Source of the DNA: JBNJEM01 sp051745935
GTDB taxonomy: Bacteria; Planctomycetota; Planctomycetia; Pirellulales; Pirellulaceae
NCBI GenBank assembly: GCA_051745935.1
Contig: JBNJEM010000026.1
Span: forward strand, 1 to 26,593
Length of the DNA: 26,593 nt
Direction of reading: 5' to 3'
Below the pieces are notes generated by a model, which did not search any database, was not told the DNA's origin, and saw only the letters and a list, made by a program, of their open reading frames with translations. The translations under genes were made by a program, and so were the position numbers. Positions 1-7,497 of this stretch are shown piece by piece; position 1 is the first letter of the stretch; each line of letters starts with the position of its first letter.

Positions 1-77
1 CCGCGAGTCCGACCAACGGGAGGACGGCTTGCGTCGGGCAGCTTTCCACCCGGAAAAGTCCAACCGTCTGAAATATA
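1..77 (+). repeat. Dispersed ~105-bp repeat, copy 1 (cut by window edge)
   Basis: First of six copies in the window. It contains the invariant core GTCCGACCAACGGGAGGAC, then the stem TCGGG...CCCGG, and ends in CTGAAATATA. Its left part lies outside the window. The copy sits beyond the 3' end of the minus-strand gene that stops at 202. Bases 78-201 show nothing recognisable. Confidence 0.85.
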
Positions 78-201
78 TTCTCTCAGGTGGCCAGAGAGAC
101 GCTCAACCCCGCTTAACAATAAGTTACCTACTCGAGAATAGGATGGCGCTCGCATCCCGTCTTCCAGACATGCGCTGCTGAAAGGAGAGCTGTTTTGCGG
201 G

Positions 202-1275
202 TCAGCCAGCACGGCGGCGCCGGTTGCTGCGCACTTTGCGGCGGGTGGTCGGGGTTTTTGCGGCATGGGGAAAAGGACCTCTTGCCGCACGCGTGGCCAA
301 ACGCGGTTTTCCCTTTCGAGACATCGAGCGCCGCTTTTTTCGCACCACCAGGACCAGGGTCACTAACACGAGGCCAACCAGCACTGCGAGCGCGGTCCAT
401 TTTGCGTAGGCCATTGGCATCAATGGCAATTGACCCAGTTCGACGCGAATCCTATGGCCGACCGGAAGGATCGCTTCACGAGACTCAAAGACCAGTTCGT
501 TCTTCTTCGTTCCCGCCGCCCGCTCCAGCGTGCAAGCAACCTGGCTTGGATCGTCATGTTCAATGCGTACTCGAACGTGATGACATGGCAAGTCGACTGT
601 CCTATCCCAGTGGCGGTAACCGGCGTTGTTGCCGAGCGTGTAGGTGAACTTCAATTCGCGCTGGCCGGGTGTCCATGGAATACTAGTCACTAGCTTGTCG
701 CCAGCGATGGAAAACCGGCGTCCGTAGAACTCTTTCTGGAAGGTGGTCCGATCGAAGTCCGGCGGGATCGAGAGCTGCAATGTGACCGGTTCCACCGCTT
801 GATCTTTAGACTGGCCGACATAGGTGGTTGAGGTTGGGTTGTCGATCACCAATAGCTCGGTCACATGCAACGCGCCGGGTTCCGGCTGAATGAGGACGTG
901 ATGGCTCTTGATCACGAGCGGGTTCGGCTGTTTGATCGCATCGTAGACGTCGATGTTTGCTGAAACCCGAGGACGGGTTGAACTCAGGCGCACACGCGGT
1001 CCCGGATAGTGAACGCCGTCTCGGTTGGCTCCGGGCAGATACAGAAGTTTTGCGTCGAGGGGCAGATTCGGAAATTGAAATTGGCCCTGTGCGTCCGTGA
1101 CCGTTTTCGCGGCGGAAACGAATTGTCCATCGATCTGGACCCTCAAGACCACTTCGGCCCGTGCGACGGGCTGGCGGTTTCTCGACGCATTGACCACAGT
1201 TCCTCCGATTTCCCCCGGAGCGGAGTTCATTTGGCCAACTAGCAGGCAGACGACCAGCGCGTTTGCAACAATCAC
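202..1275 (-). CDS. Exported carboxypeptidase-regulatory-like protein with C-terminal membrane anchor
   Basis: Last gene of the ccm operon, starting 17 nt after ccmD. The GTG at 1275 was chosen because AGGGG lies about 8 nt upstream and a hydrophobic signal-like stretch follows at once; longer starts would overlap ccmD. The product has 357 residues. Residues about 20-85 look like a carboxypeptidase regulatory-like beta-sandwich (GEIGGTVVNASRNRQPVARA, then TDAQGQFQFPNLP). A long beta-rich region follows, then one transmembrane helix at about 289-311 and a very basic tail of about 46 residues, presumably cytoplasmic. Most of the protein would therefore face the periplasm. Its function is not known to me. 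Its position where ccmH or ccmG often sit hints at a role in cytochrome c assembly, but it has no CxxC pair typical of those thiol proteins. Confidence 0.7.
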   Translation of the reverse strand: MIVANALVVCLLVGQMNSAPGEIGGTVVNASRNRQPVARAEVVLRVQIDGQFVSAAKTVTDAQGQFQFPNLPLDAKLLYLPGANRDGVHYPGPRVRLSSTRPRVSANIDVYDAIKQPNPLVIKSHHVLIQPEPGALHVTELLVIDNPTSTTYVGQSKDQAVEPVTLQLSIPPDFDRTTFQKEFYGRRFSIAGDKLVTSIPWTPGQRELKFTYTLGNNAGYRHWDRTVDLPCHHVRVRIEHDDPSQVACTLERAAGTKKNELVFESREAILPVGHRIRVELGQLPLMPMAYAKWTALAVLVGLVLVTLVLVVRKKRRSMSRKGKPRLATRAARGPFPHAAKTPTTRRKVRSNRRRRAG

Positions 1276-1291
1276 ATCCAGTTCCCCTGCA

Positions 1292-1456
1292 TCAAGCTGC
1301 CTTGGAGGGCGATTCTTGCTGGCTTTGTGGTTCTTCAAGGTGGGACCGCAGAGACTCAATGGACCGCGTCAGGCGGCGTTGAGCGGCTCCGAGCCACATG
1401 ACATACAGGACCACGGCCAGCCACACCAAAAGATAGGCAAGACAAAACGTAACCAT
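1292..1456 (-). CDS. ccmD: CcmD-like small haem-exporter membrane protein
   Basis: A 54-residue protein. ATG at 1456 has AAGGAG 7 nt upstream, and the stop is TGA at 1294-1292. It begins MVTFCLAYLLVWLAVVLYVM, giving one membrane helix at residues about 4-24. A basic stretch AAQRRLTRS follows, then a polar tail rich in Glu, Gln and Ser. This is the size, topology and charge pattern of CcmD, which joins CcmABC and helps release holo-CcmE from the complex. It starts 16 nt after the ccmC stop and is followed after 17 nt by the exported protein. CcmD is poorly conserved in sequence, so the call rests on topology and on its place next to ccmC. Confidence 0.8.
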   Translation of the reverse strand: MVTFCLAYLLVWLAVVLYVMWLGAAQRRLTRSIESLRSHLEEPQSQQESPSKAA

Positions 1457-1472
1457 TCGTCAACTCCTTCGT

Positions 1473-2231
1473 TTAACCCTCAGCGGACGGGCCAAGTTCC
1501 CGTGACGCTTCTGCCGCCTTTGCGCGCGGTTTGCGATTAGGAATCTTAGACAGCCATGCCTCCTGCGAGTGACAGAGCTCGTCGGCAAGCCTCTGTAGCC
1601 GCAACTGAGTTCGCCGGTAAACCATCAACATGACGAAGAATGCGGTAAAACCGAGCACGCTGACAAGCAGCGTGATTCGCATAGCGGGCTCCATCCTGGG
1701 CGCCACGGGGTGCATGCCTCGAAACCAGCGTGTCGCCATGACCACCAGCGGGATGTCCAGTGTTCCCAAAACGGCCAAAATCGCACCGATCCGGGCACGC
1801 TGCCGGGGGTCCTCCAAGTTGCCGCGAACGAGGATGATGCCCGAATACACCGACCAGAGTATGAACGCCGTGGTCAATCGGGGATCCCACACCCACCACG
1901 TTCCCCACGCACTTCGGGCCCACAATGCGCCGGTCGCCAGCGTCAGACTACAACAGAGCCAGCCCACTTCGGCGGCTGCCTGAGCCCAATGATCCCAGGA
2001 CAACTCCCGGTGAACGAGGTACGCGACGCCCGCGGCGGCCATAATGACCATCCCCAACAATCCAAGCCAGGCAGCCGAAACGTGAACATATACGATTTTT
2101 TGAGCATCTCCCATCGTTTGCTCGGTCGGAGCAAAAAGGAACACGGCCAATATGGCTGCGGTCAGCAGTCCACCGACTAGCACGTACCCGCAGCTGACAG
2201 CCGATCCTGGGCGAGCGGCGTTCCACCTCAT
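1473..2231 (-). CDS. ccmC: Cytochrome c maturation protein CcmC (haem handling)
   Basis: CcmC presents haem to CcmE at the outer face of the inner membrane. The 252-residue product has about six membrane helices. It carries the tryptophan-rich WWD motif WGTWWVWDPRLT at residues about 109-120. The two periplasmic histidines expected as haem ligands are H50 (VYVHVSAAW) and the His of GMHPVAP near residue 174. ATG at 2231 was chosen because AGGAG lies 7 nt upstream, inside the last codons of ccmB, and the gene then starts 4 nt after the ccmB stop. ATGs at 2252 and 2258 would overlap ccmB and lack such a site. The C-terminal tail after the last helix is long and charged, with many Lys, Arg and Glu residues. 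Confidence 0.95.
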   Translation of the reverse strand: MRWNAARPGSAVSCGYVLVGGLLTAAILAVFLFAPTEQTMGDAQKIVYVHVSAAWLGLLGMVIMAAAGVAYLVHRELSWDHWAQAAAEVGWLCCSLTLATGALWARSAWGTWWVWDPRLTTAFILWSVYSGIILVRGNLEDPRQRARIGAILAVLGTLDIPLVVMATRWFRGMHPVAPRMEPAMRITLLVSVLGFTAFFVMLMVYRRTQLRLQRLADELCHSQEAWLSKIPNRKPRAKAAEASRELGPSAEG

Positions 2232-2235
2232 GACC

Positions 2236-2904
2236 TCACTCCTCAGTTGCATATTCAAAAAGAACCGTTCCTGCAGCGACGTAAACGACAGCGAAAGCTA
2301 CAAGCAGCTGTATCCAGCGCCACCAGACCCCGTCGATTTGTTCCCCAACCGCCAATCGCGTGGCTTCCGCAGCCGCCAATAGAACCGGAATGACCAAGGG
2401 CAACACCAGCAACACCAGGAGATATCCGGCTCTCCCGATCCCGGTCGCCAGGGCACTCACTAAGTTCCCAACTGCACAGATTCCCACGTTGGCGGGTATG
2501 CCGACCAAGGCCATCTCTCCCGCATATCTCCACGGAGACAATCCGGCCAATACAAAAAACAAGGGAAACAACACGCATTCAAGGACCCCGAGCGCCACGG
2601 TACTGGCGAGCAGTTTTGCAAAATAGATCGCGGCTGGAGACGCCGGGTACAATTTCATGGCTTCCCAACACCCGCTCTCTTCTTCCGAAGAAAACGAGCG
2701 TTCGATGGCGGTCATGCCGGCGAAGAATATTGCGAGCCAGAGCAGCCCCCCCACGAGCGCTTGTTTCTGATGCGGGAGGATATCCATCTGTACCCCGAAA
2801 ACGATCGCCACGACGATGCCCAGTAGGAGCATCGTGGGCCAAACCCGACGAGCCCGGAACTCCGTGACGAGATCCTTATGGAATATCCACCAAAAACTGT
2901 TCAT
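2236..2904 (-). CDS. ccmB: Haem ABC exporter membrane subunit CcmB
   Basis: This is the 222-residue membrane partner of the CcmA ATPase. It has about six hydrophobic helices. Diagnostic conserved segments include FSSEEESGCWEAMKLYPASP (about residues 71-90) followed by AAIYFAKLL, and the cytoplasmic N-terminus FHKDLVTEFR, typical of the family. It starts 17 nt after ccmA with GAGGG upstream. Its last codons contain the ribosome-binding site of ccmC, so ccmB and ccmC are probably translationally linked. Its length is normal for CcmB, and it would work with CcmA, CcmC and CcmD in releasing haem-loaded CcmE. Confidence 0.95.
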   Translation of the reverse strand: MNSFWWIFHKDLVTEFRARRVWPTMLLLGIVVAIVFGVQMDILPHQKQALVGGLLWLAIFFAGMTAIERSFSSEEESGCWEAMKLYPASPAAIYFAKLLASTVALGVLECVLFPLFFVLAGLSPWRYAGEMALVGIPANVGICAVGNLVSALATGIGRAGYLLVLLVLPLVIPVLLAAAEATRLAVGEQIDGVWWRWIQLLVAFAVVYVAAGTVLFEYATEE

Positions 2905-2921
2905 GAACTGGATTCCCTCGA

Positions 2922-3728
2922 TCAGGCAGCGCGGGCCCGAATGATGTGGCCATGTCCTTCCGACGCTCGGTCAAAATTCCGTCTGTGTAACTGGCCTGAA
3001 TCCAATTCGAAAACACGGTCGGCCAGACAGTGAACACGGGCGGTGTCGTGTGAGGCGAAACAGATCGTCCGATCCCGACTTCGCAAATCATTCAGCGTTT
3101 CTGTTAGCCAGTGGATGCCCTCCGCATCCAAACCAGAGAACGGTTCATCGAGCAACAGGATGTTTGGAGCGTGGACCAGCGCACGGGCGACTGCCACGCG
3201 CTGGCGCATCCCTCGCGAGACTTGCGTGGGACGGTGATCCGCCCGATGTGCGAGGCCAACGCGTTGCAGTAATTGGTCCGCCCTGACTGCTGGCTCTCCG
3301 ACACGGTACATGCGAGCAGCGAAAACCAGGTTCTCGCGCAGTGTCAGTTGGGGATAAAGTGGGGGGTCGTGCGTCACCATTCCAATCATTCCGCGCGCGG
3401 CCCGGCGGTTGTTCGCCGCACCTTCGAACCAAAATACGTCGCCTTCGGAGGGCCGAATCACGGAGGCAAAGCACCGCAACAACGTGGTCTTGCCCGCCCC
3501 ATTCACACCGGTTAATCCAACACTCTCGCCGGCCATAATGTCGACGTCAATCGACCGCAGAACGATTCGATTGCCGAAGTATTGTGATAGTTGTCGTGTA
3601 CCAATAGCTATACCCGTCGCGGGTGATTGTGTCCGCCGCGAGTCCGACCAACGGGAGGACGGCTTGCGCCGGGCAGCTTTCCATCCGGACAAATTCGACC
3701 GCCTGAAATATATTCTGGGATTGATCAT
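2922..3728 (-). CDS. ccmA: Haem ABC exporter ATPase CcmA with repeat-encoded N-terminus
   Basis: This is the ATP-binding subunit whose ATP hydrolysis releases holo-CcmE from CcmC. In the 268-residue reading, Walker A is GVNGAGKT (74-81), the ABC signature is VSRGMRQ (about 169-175), Walker B is ILLLDEP (189-195), and the H-loop is CFASHD. The family-like sequence begins only near residue 43 (GTRQLSQYFG). The preceding ~36 residues are translated from repeat copy 2, which lies across the 5' end of the gene. The ATG at 3728 is the only standard start upstream of Walker A that keeps the first strand. A GAAGGA is 15 nt away, which is rather far. No ATG, GTG or TTG occurs in frame just after the repeat, so the alternatives are ATT or ATA. 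The gene starts 37 nt after ccmF and ends 17 nt before ccmB. Confidence 0.92.
   Translation of the reverse strand: MINPRIYFRRSNLSGWKAARRKPSSRWSDSRRTQSPATGIAIGTRQLSQYFGNRIVLRSIDVDIMAGESVGLTGVNGAGKTTLLRCFASVIRPSEGDVFWFEGAANNRRAARGMIGMVTHDPPLYPQLTLRENLVFAARMYRVGEPAVRADQLLQRVGLAHRADHRPTQVSRGMRQRVAVARALVHAPNILLLDEPFSGLDAEGIHWLTETLNDLRSRDRTICFASHDTARVHCLADRVFELDSGQLHRRNFDRASEGHGHIIRARAA
3607..3712 (+). repeat. Dispersed ~105-bp repeat, copy 2
   Basis: Same orientation as copy 1. It includes a short hairpin ACCCG-CGA-CGGGT (minus-strand sense) at the outer end, the invariant core, the stem CCGGG...TCCGG, and CTGAAATATA. It lies between ccmF and the conserved part of ccmA and is open in the ccmA frame on the minus strand. 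Confidence 0.9.
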
Positions 3729-3765
3729 CGGTTACACAGGAAGTCCTTCACGGTCGTGTTGTGCC

Positions 3766-5778
3766 TCATAGCAAACTCGCTGCTGCGCCGCTTGGTCGAT
3801 AGCCGCTGGTTACAAGCGATTTCACCGGAAACGGGGTCGTTCGCACGGCGTCACGACGCCGCGACGGCCACAGCCGAACCAATGATCCCAGCCCCATGAG
3901 GCTTCCCCCAAGCCAAAGCCAGCGCATCATTGGGTTCTCAACGAACGTCAGCCGGACTGCCTCTCTCGCCTCGCCACCGTGCAGAATCGTGTAGAAGTCA
4001 CCACCCCATGTGGAATGGATAGCGACCTCTGTTGTCCATTCGCCCGCGGAACGGTGATAATGCTGGGCAGGTAGAAGTGTGGCGATGCGTCGCCCGTCGC
4101 GAGAGATTTCCAGCTCCGCTTCACCGACGATTCGGTCCGGAAGCTCGTGCCGATGGATACCTGCCAGCCGAATCTGGCGATCAGCCCACACGACTTTCTC
4201 CCCTTGCTTCATCTCGAATGCGCGCTGGCGAGTTCTCAATGAAGATCCGGCGATTCCGACCGTAAGACAAATGAATCCCAGATGAATCAGAGGCACAGCA
4301 TATTGGCGACGACCGGCAAAAACGGCCCGCGGGATACCGGTCCGCAAGCCGTGTCGCGCCCTCGCCCGCGCAGCGACCATTGCGACAGCCAACAAGGCAC
4401 ACACGCCGAAAATCGCACATCCGAGGACCGGTAATTCGATAGGGTGTCTGAAGCCCCAAACGACCGCGAGCACCGTGGTGATAGCACTTGCCCCGGCGGA
4501 CCACGGCAAAAGCTTCCTTTGCCACGTGGCGGGCGAAGCGTCCCAACGTAGAAGCGGCGTCGCGGCCGTCCCCAGCAGAAGCAGAAGCCCGGTTGGAATC
4601 AAAACGTTGTTATAGAACGCCGGGCCAACCATGATCGCTTCCCCGACAAAAAGACTCGACCAAACGGTACTCAGCGTGCCTGCCATGGTCACCCCCGCCA
4701 GCAGCAGAAGTGCGAGCACGGATAGCAGAATACCAGCTTCTCGACTGAAAAAGTTCCGGATCGGCCTGTCCGGCGCCAAGCGAGGCCGGCGAAAAACAAT
4801 AAGCGCACCTCCACCTACCGCCAGGGCCAGCATGAATACCAGAAACAGCCAGCCGATCGGTGAACTGCTGAACGCGTGCAGACTACTGAAGATCCCGCTA
4901 CGAGTCAGAAATGTCGCGAAGTTACAGAGTCCAAAAGTTGCGATGGCCAGGGAAACGGCGGTCTTCTTGAAAAGCCCGACGTGCTGCCATGCTGCCATGA
5001 CATGAAGCAACGCCGTTCCGGTCAGCCACGGAATCAGCGATCCGTTTTCCACTGGATCCCAGCCCCAATATCCACCCCATCCCAGCTCCTCGTACGCCCA
5101 TTCGGCTCCCAGCAAGATGCCGCCGCCCAGCACCGCCCACGCGAACAACGCCCATGGACGCGCCGCGCGGATCCAATCGCCGTTCAGCTGTCCCGTCGCC
5201 AGCGAAACAAGGGCCAAGGCGAATGGGACAGCCCAGAGCGAGTACCCCAGAAAGACCACCGGCGGATGGATCAGCATGGCTGGATGCTGCAACACCGGAC
5301 TGAGACCGGAACCGTGTTGAAATCCCGAAACGTTCGCCTCCATCGGGTCGGCGGCGCACACCATGATCGCTATAAGGAACCACACGTACGCCATCAATGT
5401 ACCGAGCGCCGGATAACGAAGCGGATTCGGGGTTTGGCGAGGCCACACGCCGAACAGAAGAGCCACGCCGCCTGACAACCACGCCCACAGTAGCAACGAA
5501 CCCGCCTGACCGACCCATAGTGCCGAGCATGAGTAGTACCACGGCAGCGACGGGCTCGAATACTCCCCCACGTAGGCAAAGCGAATGTCTTCCCATGCCA
5601 ATGCCCATGTCAATACGAGGAGCACAAGCGTCAACGCCGAGACGCTGAGCAGGGCGGCTCCCGCTCCCAGACACCGCAACGCACGGTGATCGCGAAGCCA
5701 ACCCACTATGCAAGCAAACGCCGCGAAGCCAGAGCAGACAAAGGCGACCAGGAGAGAGAGTTCACCAAGGATTCTCAC
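3766..5778 (-). CDS. ccmF: Cytochrome c haem lyase CcmF
   Basis: CcmF takes haem from holo-CcmE and attaches it to CxxCH cysteines in the periplasm. The 670-residue product has many membrane helices, with the WWD motif WGGYWGWDPVENGSLIPW at about 234-251. Histidines corresponding to those studied in E. coli CcmF are visible: H171 (LIHPP), H259 (LLHV), H301 (SLHAF), and a later one in PLIHLGF. A periplasmic domain of roughly 120 residues follows before the last helix, as usual. The start overlaps the ccmE stop by 4 nt (ATGA), so the two are translationally coupled. The C-terminus ends in a basic tail. In variant System I there is no CcmH partner, and none is encoded next to it here. Confidence 0.96.
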   Translation of the reverse strand: MRILGELSLLVAFVCSGFAAFACIVGWLRDHRALRCLGAGAALLSVSALTLVLLVLTWALAWEDIRFAYVGEYSSPSLPWYYSCSALWVGQAGSLLLWAWLSGGVALLFGVWPRQTPNPLRYPALGTLMAYVWFLIAIMVCAADPMEANVSGFQHGSGLSPVLQHPAMLIHPPVVFLGYSLWAVPFALALVSLATGQLNGDWIRAARPWALFAWAVLGGGILLGAEWAYEELGWGGYWGWDPVENGSLIPWLTGTALLHVMAAWQHVGLFKKTAVSLAIATFGLCNFATFLTRSGIFSSLHAFSSSPIGWLFLVFMLALAVGGGALIVFRRPRLAPDRPIRNFFSREAGILLSVLALLLLAGVTMAGTLSTVWSSLFVGEAIMVGPAFYNNVLIPTGLLLLLGTAATPLLRWDASPATWQRKLLPWSAGASAITTVLAVVWGFRHPIELPVLGCAIFGVCALLAVAMVAARARARHGLRTGIPRAVFAGRRQYAVPLIHLGFICLTVGIAGSSLRTRQRAFEMKQGEKVVWADRQIRLAGIHRHELPDRIVGEAELEISRDGRRIATLLPAQHYHRSAGEWTTEVAIHSTWGGDFYTILHGGEAREAVRLTFVENPMMRWLWLGGSLMGLGSLVRLWPSRRRDAVRTTPFPVKSLVTSGYRPSGAAASLL

Positions 5779-6215
5779 GGATCGCTCCCTCTGTTAGTTT
5801 GGGGCGTACCTTCTGCCGAAGTGGAATTGTCCTCAGCCTCGTATTTGCTGGCGCACCGAGTGAGCACTCGATCGCCTTGAAACATACCGCTCGCCTCCAG
5901 TTCGCCTTCGACCAGGACGTGTCCGCCTTCGCGAAAATTGTCGGGCAACCGTCCCGTGCTGACCACCTCCAACCTCTCGCGGCCACTTGCAAGGGTGAAA
6001 CGAGCCCGCCGTGGATCGGTACCTACCTGCAGTGTATCGGCAGCCACTTTGCCGCTGACGCGGACGCGTTTCCCAACATACTTCCGCGTAGCTGCCGCGC
6101 ATTCCTCTACAGTTATGCAATACGTCCAACTGGTAGCCGCCCCAACGTACGCCATGTACGCGCTCGCCGCGACGACGACCGCGCCGCCGATTGCTAGCTT
6201 CGTGCCCGCAGTCAT
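5775..6215 (-). CDS. ccmE: Haem chaperone CcmE, CxxxY variant (System I*)
   Basis: CcmE is a membrane-anchored periplasmic protein that carries haem covalently from CcmABCD to CcmF. The 146-residue product has an N-terminal helix at about 7-27 and an OB-fold domain with the family pattern YVGKRVRVSGKV and LPDNFREGGHVLVEGEL. The haem-binding motif reads VLTRCASKYEAE, so Cys121 replaces the histidine of the usual HxxxY while Tyr125 is kept. CxxxY is the known signature of CcmE in archaea and some sulfate reducers, whose System I variant lacks CcmH. ATG at 6215 has AGGGG 7 nt upstream. The gene heads the ccmEFABCD operon and is divergent from the Rrf2 gene. Confidence 0.95.
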   Translation of the reverse strand: MTAGTKLAIGGAVVVAASAYMAYVGAATSWTYCITVEECAAATRKYVGKRVRVSGKVAADTLQVGTDPRRARFTLASGRERLEVVSTGRLPDNFREGGHVLVEGELEASGMFQGDRVLTRCASKYEAEDNSTSAEGTPQTNRGSDP

Positions 6216-6255
6216 GGTCAGTCCCCTCTCGGCACACTGGAACTCACGCAGGACC

Positions 6256-6289
6256 GTTCGACGAGAACGGTATTCAATACCCTTCGAAC
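6256..6289. promoter_or_regulatory. Near-concentric inverted repeats upstream of ccmE
   Basis: GGTATT-C-AATACC (6269-6281) is a perfect 6-bp inverted repeat. It is surrounded by GTTCG (6256-6260) and CGAAC (6285-6289). The site lies 41 nt upstream of the ccmE start, in the region shared with the divergent Rrf2 gene. It could be an operator, but no promoter boxes were fixed and no regulator motif is recognised. Confidence 0.35.
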
Positions 6290-6430
6290 AGGAGGTGGCC
6301 CCAGCATGAAGACCGCGGGACGGTAGCAGAAGCCGTTTCCGGTGTCAAACCGAATTCGCCTTTGGGCTTGCCATCCCGCCAAAGCCCCCTTGCCCGGGCC
6401 AGGAGATTGAACCACAATGCGGCGGCATAC

Positions 6431-6534
6431 ATATTTCAGGCGGTCGAACTTGTCCGGATGGAAAGCTGCCCGGCGCAAGCCGTCCTCCCGTTGGTCGGAC
6501 TTGCGGCGGACAAAATCACCCGCGAACGGTGTAT
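6431..6534 (-). repeat. Dispersed ~105-bp repeat, copy 3
   Basis: Inverted relative to copies 1 and 2. It runs from ATATTTCAGG through the stem TCCGG...CCGGG and the invariant core to a terminal hairpin-like CACCCG-CGAA-CGGTG. It lies in the intergenic region between ccmE and the divergent rrf2 gene. Confidence 0.88.
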
Positions 6535-6548
6535 ATGGGATCCATTGA

Positions 6549-6607
6549 CTCGATTGCTGATACCTACAGCGGGCGGCAGTTGCATGGGACCTGTAGTGCC
6601 AATCGAG
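6549..6607 (+). promoter_or_regulatory. Nested stem structure in the leader of the Rrf2 gene
   Basis: Two nested perfect inverted repeats are present. The outer is CTCGATTG (6549-6556) with CAATCGAG (6600-6607). The inner is CTACAG (6564-6569) with CTGTAG (6591-6596), enclosing a 21-nt apical segment. The structure ends 31 nt before the Rrf2 start codon. It could fold in RNA as a 5' leader element or act as a double-stranded operator; the sequence does not decide which. Confidence 0.45.
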
Positions 6608-6638
6608 GCAGTCGCGAGGCAGAGGAGTCCTAACGTTC

Positions 6639-7133
6639 ATGGTGTCATTATCGCAAACCGTAGGGTACGCAATCCTTGCTCTTGGATGTATCGCCAACTG
6701 GCAACAAGATCGGGCGTTGTGTAACGCCATCCAGAAATGCACCGGCATCCCCATGCCCTATCTAAGGAAACTTTTATACAAACTTTGCCAAGCCGGCTTG
6801 ATTGAGAGCAAGCGGGGCAGGAAGGGGGGGTTTGTCCTGGCCCGGCCGGCGGAGGAGATCACCGTGACGGACGTGATGCACGCCCTCGGGCACGGTCATT
6901 TGCTCCCGGAATGCCTGCTCGAACTCCCTGGATGTTCAGAGGAAACTCCATGCCCTCTTCGCGGCTACTGGCGCCCAAAGCGGGCCGAGCTGGAAGCCGA
7001 GCTGAACCGAACCACGATCGGGGATGCGGCGAGTCAAGTGGTAAGCGCACGTTGGGGCCGACTCGTATGCTGTCCCACCGCTGAGCTCCCGCAGGAGCCT
7101 GCGCATTCGAAAGCAACGGAAAGCCGTGTCTGA
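6639..7133 (+). CDS. Rrf2-family regulator with likely Fe-S cysteines
   Basis: A 164-residue DNA-binding protein. It starts MVSLSQTVGYAILAL, the typical Rrf2 beginning, followed by a winged helix (MPYLRKLLYKLCQAGLIESK, then RGRKGGFVLARP) at residues about 25-70. Three cysteines at C92, C99 and C105 (CX6CX5C) fall where IscR and NsrR carry Fe-S ligands, so it may sense iron-sulfur status, nitric oxide, oxygen or redox state. The C-terminus adds about 50 residues with further cysteines (VCCP). ATG at 6639 has GAGGAG 11 nt upstream. It sits between the ccm operon (divergent) and the cytochrome operon (downstream, same strand), which makes it a good candidate regulator of either. That role is inferred from position only. 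Confidence 0.85.
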   Translation: MVSLSQTVGYAILALGCIANWQQDRALCNAIQKCTGIPMPYLRKLLYKLCQAGLIESKRGRKGGFVLARPAEEITVTDVMHALGHGHLLPECLLELPGCSEETPCPLRGYWRPKRAELEAELNRTTIGDAASQVVSARWGRLVCCPTAELPQEPAHSKATESRV

Positions 7134-7260
7134 ACAAAACGCTGCAGTGTCCAACCCGAAACCTGCCTCCGATGTTCGGCGCTCACAGCTTGCCCACCCG
7201 TGTGTTACGCGGGCTGTTGGGACGCAAACATGAGGTCAGAACGGTGCAAGCCGCGAGCCC

Positions 7261-7354
7261 TTAGAGGCGGACAGAAAACTCCGGCAAGCGTTGTTAAATC
7301 GTTCACATTACAAGGGTTTGCGGTGACGTTTACAGGTTTTCTGTCCGCTTCTTA
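7261..7354. mobile_element. MITE-like 88-bp element with terminal inverted repeats
   Basis: The left end GAGGCGGACAGAAAAC (7264-7279) and right end GTTTTCTGTCCGCTTC (7336-7351) are inverted repeats of 16 bp with one mismatch. Both sides are flanked by TTA (7261-7263 and 7352-7354), as expected for a 3-bp target duplication. The 56-bp interior has no coding capacity. It could instead be a long RNA hairpin or an operator; the flanking TTA favours transposition. The IS family is not identified. Confidence 0.55.
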
Positions 7355-7497
7355 GACTGGCCTTTTCTGTCACGTTCCAACCCCGTCTGCGATCTTCGCC
7401 ACCCGCTAGCGCTCATCTTATCGCCCCCCCTGCCGCGGTAATCCTCCGAAGAATCAGCGCTGTCTTGAAATATTCTGGACCGAGAGGTAACAAAACA

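Noticed and set aside
195..647. A 150-codon open frame on the plus strand
   Set aside because: It is antisense to the exported protein gene and low in plausible structure.
4922..5713. A 263-codon alternative frame on the minus strand
   Set aside because: It is a shifted-frame shadow of ccmF, which has clear motifs in its own frame.
6218..6754. A 178-codon minus-strand frame containing repeat-derived peptide
   Set aside because: It overlaps the start of the Rrf2 gene and runs through repeat copy 3. The protein similarity between copies comes from the DNA repeat, not from a gene.
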